Translations under genes and position numbers: made by a program | NCBI RefSeq assembly: GCF_037023745.1 | Contig: NZ_CP146101.1 | Location: 7,748,501-7,812,500, forward strand | DNA length: 64,000 nt | Origin: Streptomyces sp. SCSIO 30461 | GTDB lineage: Bacteria > Actinomycetota > Actinomycetes > Streptomycetales > Streptomycetaceae | Reading direction: 5' to 3' | The notes under the pieces: model-generated | Seen by the model: the letters and a program-made list of their open reading frames with translations, nothing else | What the model was told of the DNA's origin: nothing | The model's database searches: none | Shown: one piece after another, positions 41,664-50,498 of the stretch | Position numbering within the stretch: the first letter of the stretch is position 1 | Layout: each line of letters starts with the position of its first letter

Positions 41664-44600
41664 CAGCGGCTCTCCCCCGGCCAGGCGGCCCATGCGACGG
41701 CGGACTGACGGGCAAGGCGGCGGCAGATCCTCTCGTCCTCCCGGTCCAGGCCACGCAGGCGGTTGTGGTGCATGTGCAGCAAGGATTCCAGGACGGAGTC
41801 GAGGTCCATGCTCTCGGCGAGGCCCTCGCGATACAGCGCCAGGGCCACGGCGCGACGGTGCCATGCTTGGGCGAGCTCTTCGCCCAAGCCCCGGGCATGA
41901 GGCGTAGTGCGGCGAACGAGTTCGATGGCCTGGTCGCTGACGCCTCGCTCGACGCGAGCCGGAGGCGCGGGCCGGTTCGCCAGCCACCGCATGCCCTCGT
42001 CGGGGCCGAGCAAGCCGCAGGCGGTGTCCACCATGCCGACGGCGGCCAGCGCGCGTCCGTCGACGCCGTCGACTCCGGGGCCCTGCAGGGCGGCGAGGGC
42101 GTAGGCCGAGTCGGCCGTGAACACCGCCTCGGCTCGGCGCAGGGCGGCGCCTGGGCCGTAACGGCCCATCTCGGGGGTGTACGTGTCGAACACGAGCTTG
42201 CTGCTGAGCCCCTCGTGGCGCAGCCCGGTGGCCCATCCGGCGACGAGCTCAGTGCAGGCGGCGTGCTGTCCGGGGCTGCGGGTGCGGATGCGCAAGCGGA
42301 GGTGGTCGAGGTCGTGCGGGGTGCGGTAGCGGACGAACCACCACTCGGGTGTACCTGGGAGTTGGGGCACGAGCCGCGCGAGGTGGGTGCCGATCAGCTC
42401 ATCGAACTGTTCGGGGTGGCTGTAGATCTTGGCGTTCAGCCAGGGTGCATGCACCGCCCCTGGTACGGGTCCGAGAGTGCTGTTGGTGAGCACGGGGAGG
42501 AAGCCGGAGAGCGGGTCGGGTATCGGCCGGCGGGTGCTGGTCATCGGCAGGGCGATCTCGTGGACGTGGCCGCCGATCCAGCCGTAGGTCTCCTCGGCCG
42601 GCGCCTCCGTCAGCGCGGCATGGCCTTCCCGGTCCAGGTGGGCGCGCAGGACGGTGGCGTGGGCGGGCACGTCGAGTTGGAGCCGACGTGCCTGGTCGTC
42701 CTCCCGCAGCTCCACGGCACCGTGGTAGTGCCACCGCTTCCGCCACCGGCCGAGGGCCTCAGTCCACTCCCGCGTGTCCGCGCCGCGGCTTGGAAGGTCG
42801 TCGGCGGTCAGGTTCCAACGACTGGGAGAGAGGATCACGCGCCCGTAGCGGACGCGCGGCAGAAACGGCAGCCGTGCGCCGTGCGGCCCCCAGTCGAAGC
42901 CGGTCCAGGCAGGGCCGAAGGAGCGGGTCAGGTGCGCCAGGAACCTGGCCAGGGGCGGGGGTTGCTTGTCCAGGGCCATGGCGTGGAAGACCTGCGGGTC
43001 CACCAAGCGACGGCGGGAGATACTGACCAGGTACAGTCGGCTGTGCGTGGCCATGACCGCGAGGTCGTCGACGTCGATGAGCGTCGGCGCGGTGTCGTCG
43101 GGCCCGCGGTGCTCGCCCAACGGGATCACGTGCGGAAGATAAGCGGGGATGCGGGCGACGTTCTCTGCGTGCGGGTACAGCGGCGGGAAGGACAGCTGCG
43201 CGGTCAGCGCGTTCTCGACGCCCGTGGGAACTTGGCCGTAGATCTCTTCGAGTCCCGTGCCGGTGGCGACCGGAGTGAACCGGGAGGTGAGCGTGCCCGC
43301 GGCGCGGGCCGGTGTCACCGTGAGCGTGAAGTCCCCGCGCTCCAAGGCGGACAAGCTGTCGGCGTGCAGGCGCGCGCACATCTCCACGTGGGGTGGTGCC
43401 TCCTGCCCGGCCGGCGCATCGCCGGCCAGGCGGTCGATCAGGTCGTCGGTGAGGACGATCTCCCTGCTGCCGTCGGCCAGCGCCTGCCAGGCCAGGGCCA
43501 GCAGCCGCTCGTCACGTTCGGAAACTGTCAGGGGCGGAGCAGTCATGCGGCTGCCGGGATACTCGGCTGGATAGCCGAGCCCGGACGCCGGGTCGACGAC
43601 CTCCTTCACCGGCACGAGCGTGCCGGTGCCATACCGCTCCCAGAACGCGACCTGGTACTCCTTCCATACACCCTGGCCCGTCGGTAGGCGCGTGAGCCGC
43701 AGTAGAGCATCGGCAGCCCTCTCCATCTCCTGCGCGACCCTCTCGGGGATCCGTACCTCGGCGTCCAACCTCAAGTCGACGGCCAGCGGACTTCGACCCG
43801 CATCGGAGAGCCCACGCAGTCGACCCGTCAGTTCCTCCCGAGCCAGCCCTTGCGCGCTCGCCGGGCGCCGGTTGTGCTCGTGTACGGAGCGTTGCACCGC
43901 TTCCAGCTCGTGCAGAACCTGCGCGACCTGCGGCACCGTGCCTGCGTCCGCACCGTGCAGCCGGTCAATCAGGTGGGACAGCGGATCGGTGTTGGTCATC
44001 GGCGCGCGCAAACTGGTGATCAGGAATTTCTCGCGCACCAGCGCGCCGAGCAGTGTGCGGATGTTCTGCGGCTCGGTTCGGCGGAAGGAGGCGGCCAGCT
44101 GCTCGGCAAGGGCGGCGAAGCGGACCGGCCGACGTGCCAGGTCCTCGATCACGCGTACCGCACTGGTGCGCCGGACGGTGGCCCCCATCGGTCCGCCGTG
44201 CGGGACATGCAGCCGCCCGCCGCGGCGCGCGGCCAGGTTGTTGAGGACGACATCCAGGCGCTCCAGCAGGATCGGACACGCCTCCAGGCGGACCATGACG
44301 TCGTCCAGCCACTCGGTATCCACCCGCGCCACGGCCTGGTGTGCATCTCCCCACCTCACGTGTGGCGTCGAACCCACGCTGGCCGCGGTGACTCCCGCGA
44401 AGAGGCCGAACGGGGTCGGTCGCCCGGTGGCACGCAACAAGTAGCGGACGGTGGCCATGGCGGCGCGCCGGACCTGCTTGGAGCGTGTCGGCTGCACGGC
44501 GCAGATCGCGTCGACCCGCGTGGCGAGATCGCCGCTCGCCTGCCGGACAGCGTCGGCGAACCGCGCATCGGCCCACACCTGCCTCAGCCACCTGCCACAC

Positions 44601-44713
44601 GCTTCCGTGTCGGCCGGGTCAGGCCACCATGTCGGCAGACCCGTCAGCGGCAGCGCGGCGGCCCGGAGCAGCGCCGCGCCCGTGTGCTGGTAGAGCTTCC
44701 CGTCGCATCCCAT
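41663..44713 (-). CDS. LanB-type lanthipeptide dehydratase
   Basis: 1016 residues from ATG 44713 (GGAGG 7 nt upstream). Full-length class I LanB. The glutamylation domain fills about residues 1-720, with conserved stretches ATVRYLLRATGRPTPFGLFA, VRRTSAVRVIEDLARRPVRF and VRYGRVILSPSRWNL. The C-terminal elimination domain (SpaB-C type, about 750-1016) has PWLNAKIYSHPEQFDELIGT, WWFVRYRTPHDLDHLRLRIR and EMGRYGPGAALRRAEAVFTA. It uses glutamyl-tRNA to dehydrate Ser/Thr in the precursor encoded just upstream. It carries both domains in one protein, in line with lanthipeptide rather than thiopeptide systems. Confidence 0.92.
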   Translation of the reverse strand: MGCDGKLYQHTGAALLRAAALPLTGLPTWWPDPADTEACGRWLRQVWADARFADAVRQASGDLATRVDAICAVQPTRSKQVRRAAMATVRYLLRATGRPTPFGLFAGVTAASVGSTPHVRWGDAHQAVARVDTEWLDDVMVRLEACPILLERLDVVLNNLAARRGGRLHVPHGGPMGATVRRTSAVRVIEDLARRPVRFAALAEQLAASFRRTEPQNIRTLLGALVREKFLITSLRAPMTNTDPLSHLIDRLHGADAGTVPQVAQVLHELEAVQRSVHEHNRRPASAQGLAREELTGRLRGLSDAGRSPLAVDLRLDAEVRIPERVAQEMERAADALLRLTRLPTGQGVWKEYQVAFWERYGTGTLVPVKEVVDPASGLGYPAEYPGSRMTAPPLTVSERDERLLALAWQALADGSREIVLTDDLIDRLAGDAPAGQEAPPHVEMCARLHADSLSALERGDFTLTVTPARAAGTLTSRFTPVATGTGLEEIYGQVPTGVENALTAQLSFPPLYPHAENVARIPAYLPHVIPLGEHRGPDDTAPTLIDVDDLAVMATHSRLYLVSISRRRLVDPQVFHAMALDKQPPPLARFLAHLTRSFGPAWTGFDWGPHGARLPFLPRVRYGRVILSPSRWNLTADDLPSRGADTREWTEALGRWRKRWHYHGAVELREDDQARRLQLDVPAHATVLRAHLDREGHAALTEAPAEETYGWIGGHVHEIALPMTSTRRPIPDPLSGFLPVLTNSTLGPVPGAVHAPWLNAKIYSHPEQFDELIGTHLARLVPQLPGTPEWWFVRYRTPHDLDHLRLRIRTRSPGQHAACTELVAGWATGLRHEGLSSKLVFDTYTPEMGRYGPGAALRRAEAVFTADSAYALAALQGPGVDGVDGRALAAVGMVDTACGLLGPDEGMRWLANRPAPPARVERGVSDQAIELVRRTTPHARGLGEELAQAWHRRAVALALYREGLAESMDLDSVLESLLHMHHNRLRGLDREDERICRRLARQSAVAWAAWPGESR

Positions 44714-44792
44714 CCCAATGCCTCCGCCGTCAGTGCTGTGAACGAGCGGGGTCGGGAGCAGCAGCGCCCCCGACCCCGTGCACGAGCCGTCG

Positions 44793-44996
44793 TCAGACGG
44801 CGCTCGCGCAGGACGAGGCGCAGGAGGGCGCACACCCGTCACCGGTACCGCACGCCTTGGGGAGCAGGTCGGCGCCGACCTCCGTGACGATGGTCAGGTC
44901 GACGTCGAACGGGTCGGCGGGCGCTCCGGGGACGGCCGTCGCAGCAGACGCCCCGATGGTGGCGGTTGTGATCGGGCTGAGCATGGTTGCGGTCAT
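44793..44996 (-). CDS. FxLD-type lanthipeptide precursor
   Basis: 67 residues from ATG 44996 behind GAGGAAG. Leader with the family box F30-D-V-D33 (PADPFDVDLTIVTE; a V replaces the usual L of F-x-L-D), then core from about residue 41 with four Cys (49, 55, 59, 63) and Thr51, Ser58, Ser61, Ser62 and Ser65 (ending KACGTGDGCAPSCASSCASAV less its first residue). That allows up to four thioether rings. Encoded 80 bp upstream of lanB. Asp53 could be the methyltransferase target. No dedicated exporter or protease gene is beside it. Confidence 0.9.
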   Translation of the reverse strand: MTATMLSPITTATIGASAATAVPGAPADPFDVDLTIVTEVGADLLPKACGTGDGCAPSCASSCASAV

Positions 44997-45101
44997 CGCA
45001 CTTCCTCTTCTGTCGGAAGGATCCGAACGGTTCGTCGTGCTGGCCGGCCTGCGTATGGATTGCCGCAGAGCCGGATTTCTGCGTTCGCACCTTGGGTGCG
45101 G

Positions 45102-45160
45102 CCCCTCTCCGGTGGACCGGATTCCGTGGGGGACATGGATTCGGAGCATCCGGAGAGGGG
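45102..45160. repeat. 11-bp inverted repeat upstream of the lanthipeptide precursor gene
   Basis: CCCCTCTCCGG (45102-45112) and CCGGAGAGGGG (45150-45160), perfect, 37-bp spacer. It lies between the small gene ending at 45182 and the precursor start, so it could terminate the former or regulate the latter. Confidence 0.5.
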
Positions 45161-45181
45161 GGTCGAGGACACGGGCCGGGG

Positions 45182-45358
45182 CTACCAGGACTGGCCCGCG
45201 TGGAGCGTGGTCAAGGTTGTGCCGGTCACCAGGACGGGCAGGAACAGAACCTGGAAGATGCCGAAGCCGAACCGACCGACGTACGTCGCCGGATGCCGCA
45301 GCACCCATCCGACCTGGTCGAGCAGCCGCAGGAGCGACCGTTGCCGCATCCGGGCCAT
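45182..45358 (-). CDS. 58-residue membrane-associated protein
   Basis: 58 residues starting at the ATG that overlaps the upstream stop as TGATG (45356-45360). A basic amphipathic start (MARMRQRSLLRLLDQVGWVL) precedes one hydrophobic helix (FGIFQVLFLPVLVTGTTLTTL). No known family. Coupled translation with the recombinase-like gene suggests a joint role. It is 185 bp upstream of the lanthipeptide precursor on the same strand, so it might assist export or immunity, which I cannot show. Confidence 0.6.
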   Translation of the reverse strand: MARMRQRSLLRLLDQVGWVLRHPATYVGRFGFGIFQVLFLPVLVTGTTLTTLHAGQSW

Positions 45359-45765
45359 CACGCCGCCGACCTCCGTGCGACCGTGGAGCCAGCGGCATCG
45401 ACGACCGCCCACGGCGTCGTGATCAGCGCTCCGGTCCGAGCCTGCCAGGCGGCGAGGTTCGCCCTGTCCTCCTCCAGATGCCCCAGCATCACGAGCAGCG
45501 GGGTGACGATGCCGGATGCCCTTCCCTGCGCAATTGCGGCCAGAGCGTTGTGCCAGCCCTCGCACAGGGCGCGGCTCTCGAACGGTGCCGCCCGGTCGAC
45601 GTACGTCTCGACCGCCTCCCAGCCGGCATCGGCCACGTACCGCCGTGCGCTGGCCACGCTGTGGTCGGCGGCCTCACCGAGTGACGCGGGCAGACAGGCG
45701 TACAACACCAGGCGCGTGCCCGGGGGCACCTCGTGTGGTGCAGTCTGCCTCGCACTGCCGCTCAT
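45358..45765 (-). CDS. Hypothetical protein resembling a resolvase N-terminal fold
   Basis: 135 residues from ATG 45765. It begins RLVLYACLPASLGEAADHSV and contains the strand-helix rhythm of serine-recombinase N-domains (VETYVDRAAPFESRALCEGW, ASGIVTPLLVMLGHLEEDRA), but lacks the Arg/Ser catalytic pattern. Such inactive forms are scattered in Streptomyces genomes with unknown roles. It precedes and is coupled to the 58-residue membrane protein. Confidence 0.6.
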   Translation of the reverse strand: MSGSARQTAPHEVPPGTRLVLYACLPASLGEAADHSVASARRYVADAGWEAVETYVDRAAPFESRALCEGWHNALAAIAQGRASGIVTPLLVMLGHLEEDRANLAAWQARTGALITTPWAVVDAAGSTVARRSAA

Positions 45766-45977
45766 TCCGCGTTACCTCCAGCCAGGTGAGCCGAGACGCC
45801 AGGGGTCCGGCGCCTCGACGAAGAGCCTCGTCGGGGGCAGTCGGCGGCGGTACGCCGTCAGCACGCCGTTTGTCCGCCGTCCGGCGGCGCGCGAGGAGGC
45901 GGAGGCGCGGCGTACCGCCGCGGCTCACACGTGGCGAGGCTGATCGGTCCAGTGCCAAGCGGAAACGAGAAGCGGCG

Positions 45978-46538
45978 ATGGACGCGGTGGACGAAGAGCG
46001 CCTCTGCAGGCGGACGCCAGTACGGCGTCATTGGGTGAAGCTGGCCGATTGCACCGAGCCTTCGGGCCTCGCGCGCAGACATGTACGAGAGTTCCTCGAG
46101 GGGCGTGCCGCGCCGGAGCGGGTCGACGACGCCGTTCTGATCGCCTCGGAGCTCGTGGCCAACGCGCTCAGGCACACAGCCGGCGGACCGGACTGCATGT
46201 GTGTGGAGGTCTACCGGGACGTGGCGGTACTGCGGGTCCATGACGCGGGACGGGATGCCTCCAGGGTCCGGGCACGCTCTGCGGAGGAGTCGGTGGATGA
46301 GTTGACGGGCAGTGGTCTCGGACTGCTGCTCGTCGGCGAGTTGGCCTCCGCGTGGTCCGTCCGGCCGACCGCGATCGGCAAGGAAGTGGTCGTAATTCTC
46401 GCCCTGGACGCCAGCGGGCTACCCGAGCGTGACGTTCCTCCGCACATCCCAGCGGTACGTCCGCCCCTCACGGCGGAGCTCCACCAACTGGACAGCGGAC
46501 AAGGAGAGTTCGACGGCCGGGAGAGCGCGAAGCCCTGA
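45978..46538 (+). CDS. ATP-binding protein, anti-sigma-factor type (HATPase_c_2)
   Basis: 186 residues from ATG 45978. The Bergerat fold is clear: N-box VDDAVLIASELVANALRHTA, G1 LRVHDAGRDAS and G2 LTGSGLGLLLVGELASAWSV. This is the stand-alone SpoIIAB/RsbW-like kinase group that is expanded in Streptomyces and usually neighbours XRE/DUF397 genes. Its last 40 residues are encoded over the 3' end of the opposing gene (46419-46538), an antisense overlap of 120 bp. Partner unknown. Confidence 0.87.
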   Translation: MDAVDEERLCRRTPVRRHWVKLADCTEPSGLARRHVREFLEGRAAPERVDDAVLIASELVANALRHTAGGPDCMCVEVYRDVAVLRVHDAGRDASRVRARSAEESVDELTGSGLGLLLVGELASAWSVRPTAIGKEVVVILALDASGLPERDVPPHIPAVRPPLTAELHQLDSGQGEFDGRESAKP

Positions 46539-47123
46539 GACCGTCTCCACAACGGGCGCGGCGGGGCGCCGACGGTTGTTGTACGCGAGGCTCAGGTGCG
46601 GCCGGAAGGCGGACGTCGGCTTCTTCGGGGCCAGACCGACGCTGCTCCCCGCCTTGGCCAGCGCATGGTGCAGCAGAAGCAGGGGTTCCCAGGGGCCGAG
46701 GGACAGGCGGACGGCGCCTCGGGAGCCGGCCAGCGGCATGGCGTGTACGGAGAACGCGGAGGGCAGCAGCGCCTCGGCGTCCCGTGCCAGGCTGTCCAGC
46801 TGGCCGGGGGTGACGGCGCCGGGCGTTCCGACTCGGGCGAGGGTGATGTGCAGTCCGTCCGTCGGCACCGGGTCGAGGCCGAGGGGTGCCAGCTCCTCCT
46901 GGCAGTGCCCGGCGAGAGTCGCGAGCCGCTGATCATCCGGGAAGGTCAGCATCCAGTAGTACGCCCGGCTGCCGTCCGACCAGCCGGGTCGTGCCCAGTG
47001 GTCGGTCATCTCGTCGAGTGCGCTGAACGCCGCCCAGTCGTGGGCCGCGGTGACCGCCGGGTCGTGCGTGTCGGCGGGGGGCTCGGCGGGGAACGCGGCG
47101 GGATCGGCGCTGAGCAGGGGCAC
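46419..47123 (-). CDS. 2H phosphoesterase / 2'-5' RNA ligase-like protein
   Basis: About 234 residues from GTG 47123 (GGAG 8 nt upstream). The two signature motifs are TDGLHITLARVG and FRPHLSLAYNN (HxT and HxS), as in 2'-5' RNA ligases and cyclic phosphodiesterases. The N-terminal 70 residues are a family-specific extension with WSDGSRAYYWMLTFPDDQRL. Likely substrates are cyclic 2',3'-phosphate RNA ends or ADP-ribose cyclic phosphates. It overlaps the convergent ATPase gene by 120 bp. Confidence 0.82.
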   Translation of the reverse strand: MPLLSADPAAFPAEPPADTHDPAVTAAHDWAAFSALDEMTDHWARPGWSDGSRAYYWMLTFPDDQRLATLAGHCQEELAPLGLDPVPTDGLHITLARVGTPGAVTPGQLDSLARDAEALLPSAFSVHAMPLAGSRGAVRLSLGPWEPLLLLHHALAKAGSSVGLAPKKPTSAFRPHLSLAYNNRRRPAAPVVETVSGLRALPAVELSLSAVQLVELRREGRTYRWDVRRNVTLG

Positions 47124-47178
47124 CCGACGTACTCCTTCGGCTTCACACTGCCCCGGAGTACGACGACACCGACGGCGC

Positions 47179-48519
47179 CTACGACGCGGATGACGCCATG
47201 GCCAGGGCCGCTGGCTGCGAGCTCCAGGTCCGGAACTCGTCGCCATAATCGCGTACCGCCGGGTGATCACGCCACGGCCCGGCCTGCTCATGCAGGTCAC
47301 GGGAGCGTTGGTAGACGGAGCTGATCGGTGTGTCTCCGCACAGCCGCAGGGCCTCACGGCCCAGCGCCATGGCGTGGTCGATGTCGGGCGTGCGCTGCTG
47401 CAGCAGCGCGGTGGCGACGTCGAGGCGTACGAGCGAACGGCTCCAGGAGGAGGTCGAGTGCTCCACCAGGTCGTCGATGTGCTCGGCGTCGCGCAGTACC
47501 TGGGCCGTGTTGCGCAGCGCCACGTGTGACGTGACGGCGTTGGCCAGCGTCCTGGCCCGTCCGTACGGCTCGAAGGAGATGCAGGAGGTCAGCCCGACGG
47601 GTACCTCATGGAGGTCGGAGAGGCGGAGTGCCTGCCCGATGGCCTGCTCGACGGCACCCCGGTCGCCGGTCTTGCCGAGGGCCCGGGCCCGACCGTTGGC
47701 GAGCAGGCGGATGCACTGGGCGTGGCGCGGGGCTCGCTCGACGGCCGCGGCCGCGCAGGCGTCCGCCTCGTCGTACTGGCCGGCGTAGTAGAGGCTGAAG
47801 GAGAGCGTGCCGCACGCCCAGAGGTCGGTGTCCAGGTCGCCGATCTCACGGCTGAGATCCCGGGCCTCGGTGCAGTACGCCTCCGAGAGCGCGAAGTCGC
47901 CCGTGTTCACCGCCATGTAGCCGAGCAGGCCGGAGGCGCGGGCGGCGACGCGGAAGAGCTCCCGGCGCGTGCGTGGGGGTTGGCGGCCGTCGAGGAGGGT
48001 GTGGGCGAGCTGCCGCACCTGTCGGGCCTGGGGTCGGAGGACGTACGGCCCGTCCTGTTCGTACCGGCTGGCGATGCCCTCCAGGGAGGAGTCGAGGAAG
48101 GCGAGCGTCGCGTCGTCGGCGTTGCTGGCCGTGAGCTGCCGGGTGCGGGTGACGATGTCCAGTGGGTTCTCGCCGCCCTCGCGTGGCGGAGGCGCACTCG
48201 TCGCCTGCTGGCCGGTGCTCGACTCCTCGTCGCGGTCGTGCGCGGAGTCGCCGTCGTACGCTGTGGAGAACAGCTCGGACACGGGTCTGCCCAGCATGTG
48301 CTCCAGAACCCGGCAGGCGTCAGGACGGGGCAGAGTCAGCAACTCCCCGCCGTACCAGCGGTCGAACTGACGTGGAGAGACCTGGAGGGACGCCAGGCGG
48401 GGGTCTCGGTCGAACTCTGCCAGCCGGGCGGCGGCCCGCTCGTACTGGGCGGCGAAAGCCTCGTGCGTCGTCAGGTGCCGTTGCTGGAGCAGCTGCCGAA
48501 GCAGCGTTGTCCGTGGCAT
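47179..48519 (-). CDS. TPR-containing transcriptional regulator
   Basis: 446 residues from ATG 48519 (GGAGGG upstream). The N-terminal 75 residues form the divergent HTH of the large Streptomyces family (PRTTLLRQLLQQRHLTTHEA, SLQVSPRQFDRWYGGEL, PDACRVLEHMLGRPVSELF). A linker and TPR-like repeats follow (LLGYMAVNTGDFALSEAYCT, LSFSLYYAGQYDEADACAAA). Such proteins usually regulate, or respond to, neighbouring genes. Divergent from the XRE/DUF5753 gene. Confidence 0.85.
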   Translation of the reverse strand: MPRTTLLRQLLQQRHLTTHEAFAAQYERAAARLAEFDRDPRLASLQVSPRQFDRWYGGELLTLPRPDACRVLEHMLGRPVSELFSTAYDGDSAHDRDEESSTGQQATSAPPPREGGENPLDIVTRTRQLTASNADDATLAFLDSSLEGIASRYEQDGPYVLRPQARQVRQLAHTLLDGRQPPRTRRELFRVAARASGLLGYMAVNTGDFALSEAYCTEARDLSREIGDLDTDLWACGTLSFSLYYAGQYDEADACAAAAVERAPRHAQCIRLLANGRARALGKTGDRGAVEQAIGQALRLSDLHEVPVGLTSCISFEPYGRARTLANAVTSHVALRNTAQVLRDAEHIDDLVEHSTSSWSRSLVRLDVATALLQQRTPDIDHAMALGREALRLCGDTPISSVYQRSRDLHEQAGPWRDHPAVRDYGDEFRTWSSQPAALAMASSAS

Positions 48520-48741
48520 GGCCCACCCTCCTGGTACGGCGTGCGGGAGCGACGCGAAGGCGCGTGCCGGTAGCGAGGTCGTGGCCTGCTCGCCCATCGG
48601 TCGGCTGCGGCGGACGCCCGTACCAACGCGCGCCGCGAACTCCTGACAGCATGCCGACGCAACCACCAACTAGGCAATATGTCTGGTGAAGTTGACCCGT
48701 ATGGGTTGTAGAGGTGTCGCCGATACGGAGAGACTTCCGGC

Positions 48742-49623
48742 ATGGCCTTGAAGAGAAGCCTGGTCCCGCAGTCGGTGTACCGGCGACAGCTCGCGGCACG
48801 GCTGAAGGAACTGCGTGACGCGACCGGGCTCACCCTCACCGAGGTCGCCGATCAACTGGAGGTCAATCAGGGGTCGCTGAGCCGGATCGAGAACGGCGAA
48901 CGCGGTACGACGCCGGTCCTCGTCCGGGCACTGCTGGACCTGTACGGCGTCGACGACGAGCATCGGCGCGCCGACGTGCTCGACCTCGTACGGGCGGACA
49001 AGGAGCAGCAGAAGCCCTGGTGGCGGAAGTACTCGACAGTGCTCACCCCGACGCGCTACGACGGGTACCTCGCGCTGGAGGCCGGCGCGACGCACCTCGC
49101 CAGCTACCAGCCGATGCTCGTGCCGGGGCTGCTCCAGACCGAGGACTACGCGCGTGCCGTGATCTCCCAGATGAGGAAGGACCTGTCCCCGCCGCAGGTC
49201 GAGTCCCTGGTCAGAGTCCGCATGGAGCGGCAGAACAGCCGCCTGGGCGGTGAGGCCCCCGCCAGACTCTGGGCGGTCCTCGACGAAGCCGTGCTGCGCA
49301 GGACGGTCGGCTCCGTTGACGTGATGCGCGACCAAATGCGGAAGCTGGTGGAGGCGAGCGAGCGGCCGAACGTCACCGTGCAGCTCCTGCCGTTCTCGCT
49401 CGGCGCGCATCCCGGGCTGTATGGCCCGTTCGTCATCCTGACGTTCCCGTCCCCCACGCCAGACTTGGTGTGGCTGGAGAACCCCAAGAACTCCGTGTAT
49501 CTCGAGTCCCCACAGGATGTGGAGAACTACACAGACATCTTCGACCAGTTGAGGAGCACCGCCCTCGACCCGTCGGAGACGCGCACCCGCATCGCACGCA
49601 TCAGCAAGGAGCTCGAAGAGTGA
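48742..49623 (+). CDS. XRE regulator with DUF5753 domain
   Basis: 293 residues from ATG 48742. N-terminal Cro/C1 HTH (AARLKELRDATGLTLTEVAD, then VNQGSLSRIENGERG) and the C-terminal DUF5753 (YLALEAGATHLASYQPMLVP, GLLQTEDYARAVI, VTVQLLPFSLGAHPGLYGPF). This pairs with DUF397 in the classical actinobacterial regulator/partner module, probably acting with an anti-sigma-type kinase such as the one at 45978. Its stop overlaps the DUF397 GTG by 4 bp. Confidence 0.92.
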   Translation: MALKRSLVPQSVYRRQLAARLKELRDATGLTLTEVADQLEVNQGSLSRIENGERGTTPVLVRALLDLYGVDDEHRRADVLDLVRADKEQQKPWWRKYSTVLTPTRYDGYLALEAGATHLASYQPMLVPGLLQTEDYARAVISQMRKDLSPPQVESLVRVRMERQNSRLGGEAPARLWAVLDEAVLRRTVGSVDVMRDQMRKLVEASERPNVTVQLLPFSLGAHPGLYGPFVILTFPSPTPDLVWLENPKNSVYLESPQDVENYTDIFDQLRSTALDPSETRTRIARISKELEE

Positions 49624-49877
49624 GCACGCCCCGCATGGCCGCCCCGCACGATGTCACGACAACTCCGTACGACGTCGATCTCGCGCACGCGCGGTGGCGG
49701 AAGAGCTCGTACAGCGGGGGTGCGAACGACTGCGTGGAAGTTGCTGCACTGGTCGACCGCGCCGCAGTCCGCGATTCCAAGGACATCAGCCGTGGGCCGT
49801 TGTTCTTCTCGAAGGCGGCGATGCGCGCGCTGGTCAGTGGGATCGCCCGCGGGTCAGTCAGTGAGCGTTGGAGCTGA
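49620..49877 (+). CDS. DUF397 protein
   Basis: 85 residues from the GTG that overlaps the previous stop (GTGA). The DUF397 signature WRKSSYSGGANDCVEVA, then VRDSKDISRGPLFFSKAAMR is complete. A small partner of DUF5753 regulators, with possible signalling function; no enzyme activity known. Confidence 0.92.
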   Translation: MSTPRMAAPHDVTTTPYDVDLAHARWRKSSYSGGANDCVEVAALVDRAAVRDSKDISRGPLFFSKAAMRALVSGIARGSVSERWS

Positions 49878-50498
49878 AAAGAGGGCTGAGGCGCGAGGAC
49901 ATACCAGGCAGAGCTGGCTCCACACGGCCTTCGCCCGGCGGGCGCTGTCGGCCTCGACGCAGCTGCGGAGCCAAAGCAGCCCGCGTTCGCTTCGAGCCCT
50001 CACAATTCGCCCGCGGTGCCCTATGGGCAGTGAGGCTGCCGGCGACCGCACCCTCGAGCGCGGCCCGCAGCGAAGGCCGCGCCCGGTACGACCGTGGCGG
50101 GGCCGGCCATAGTGGGGCCGCCTACGTCCGCGAGAAGCAGGTCGGCGGTGTCGATCAGCTGGCGGATCGTCGGGTCATGGTGTGACCTCCTCCGGCTTAC
50201 GCACCGTCTGCGCTACGGCCTCAATGTCGTTCACGAACCGGTGGGGTCCGGCACCGACGTGCCCGACGGATGGACGCCCTCCTGACACCGGCGGATGAGG
50301 TCCACCGCCCCAGGGCCGCAGCGCCTGCGGATCTCGCGGTAGACGTCACCTATCCCTCCGCTCGTAGCGTGGAGTCCGTGATCGCAGGGGAAACTCCAGA
50401 TCACATCAATTGCGATAATTGGGCAGACTCCGACACCGCATGTCAGTGGCGTGCGCGATGATGTAGGCCGACCAGGGGATGAGAGAGGTTTGGCCGCT
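49878..50498. other. Intergenic region with small minus-strand reading-frame remnants
   Basis: No complete gene seen. On the minus strand coding-like text (DVYREIRRRCGPGAVDLIRR) ends at 50231 without a clear start. A GTG overlapping that stop opens a 19-codon frame to 50175, and a further frame continues below. The chain of 4-bp overlaps resembles a set of tiny coupled genes or one broken gene. The promoter of the defence operon presumably lies in the A+T-richer stretch 50390-50430. Confidence 0.35.
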
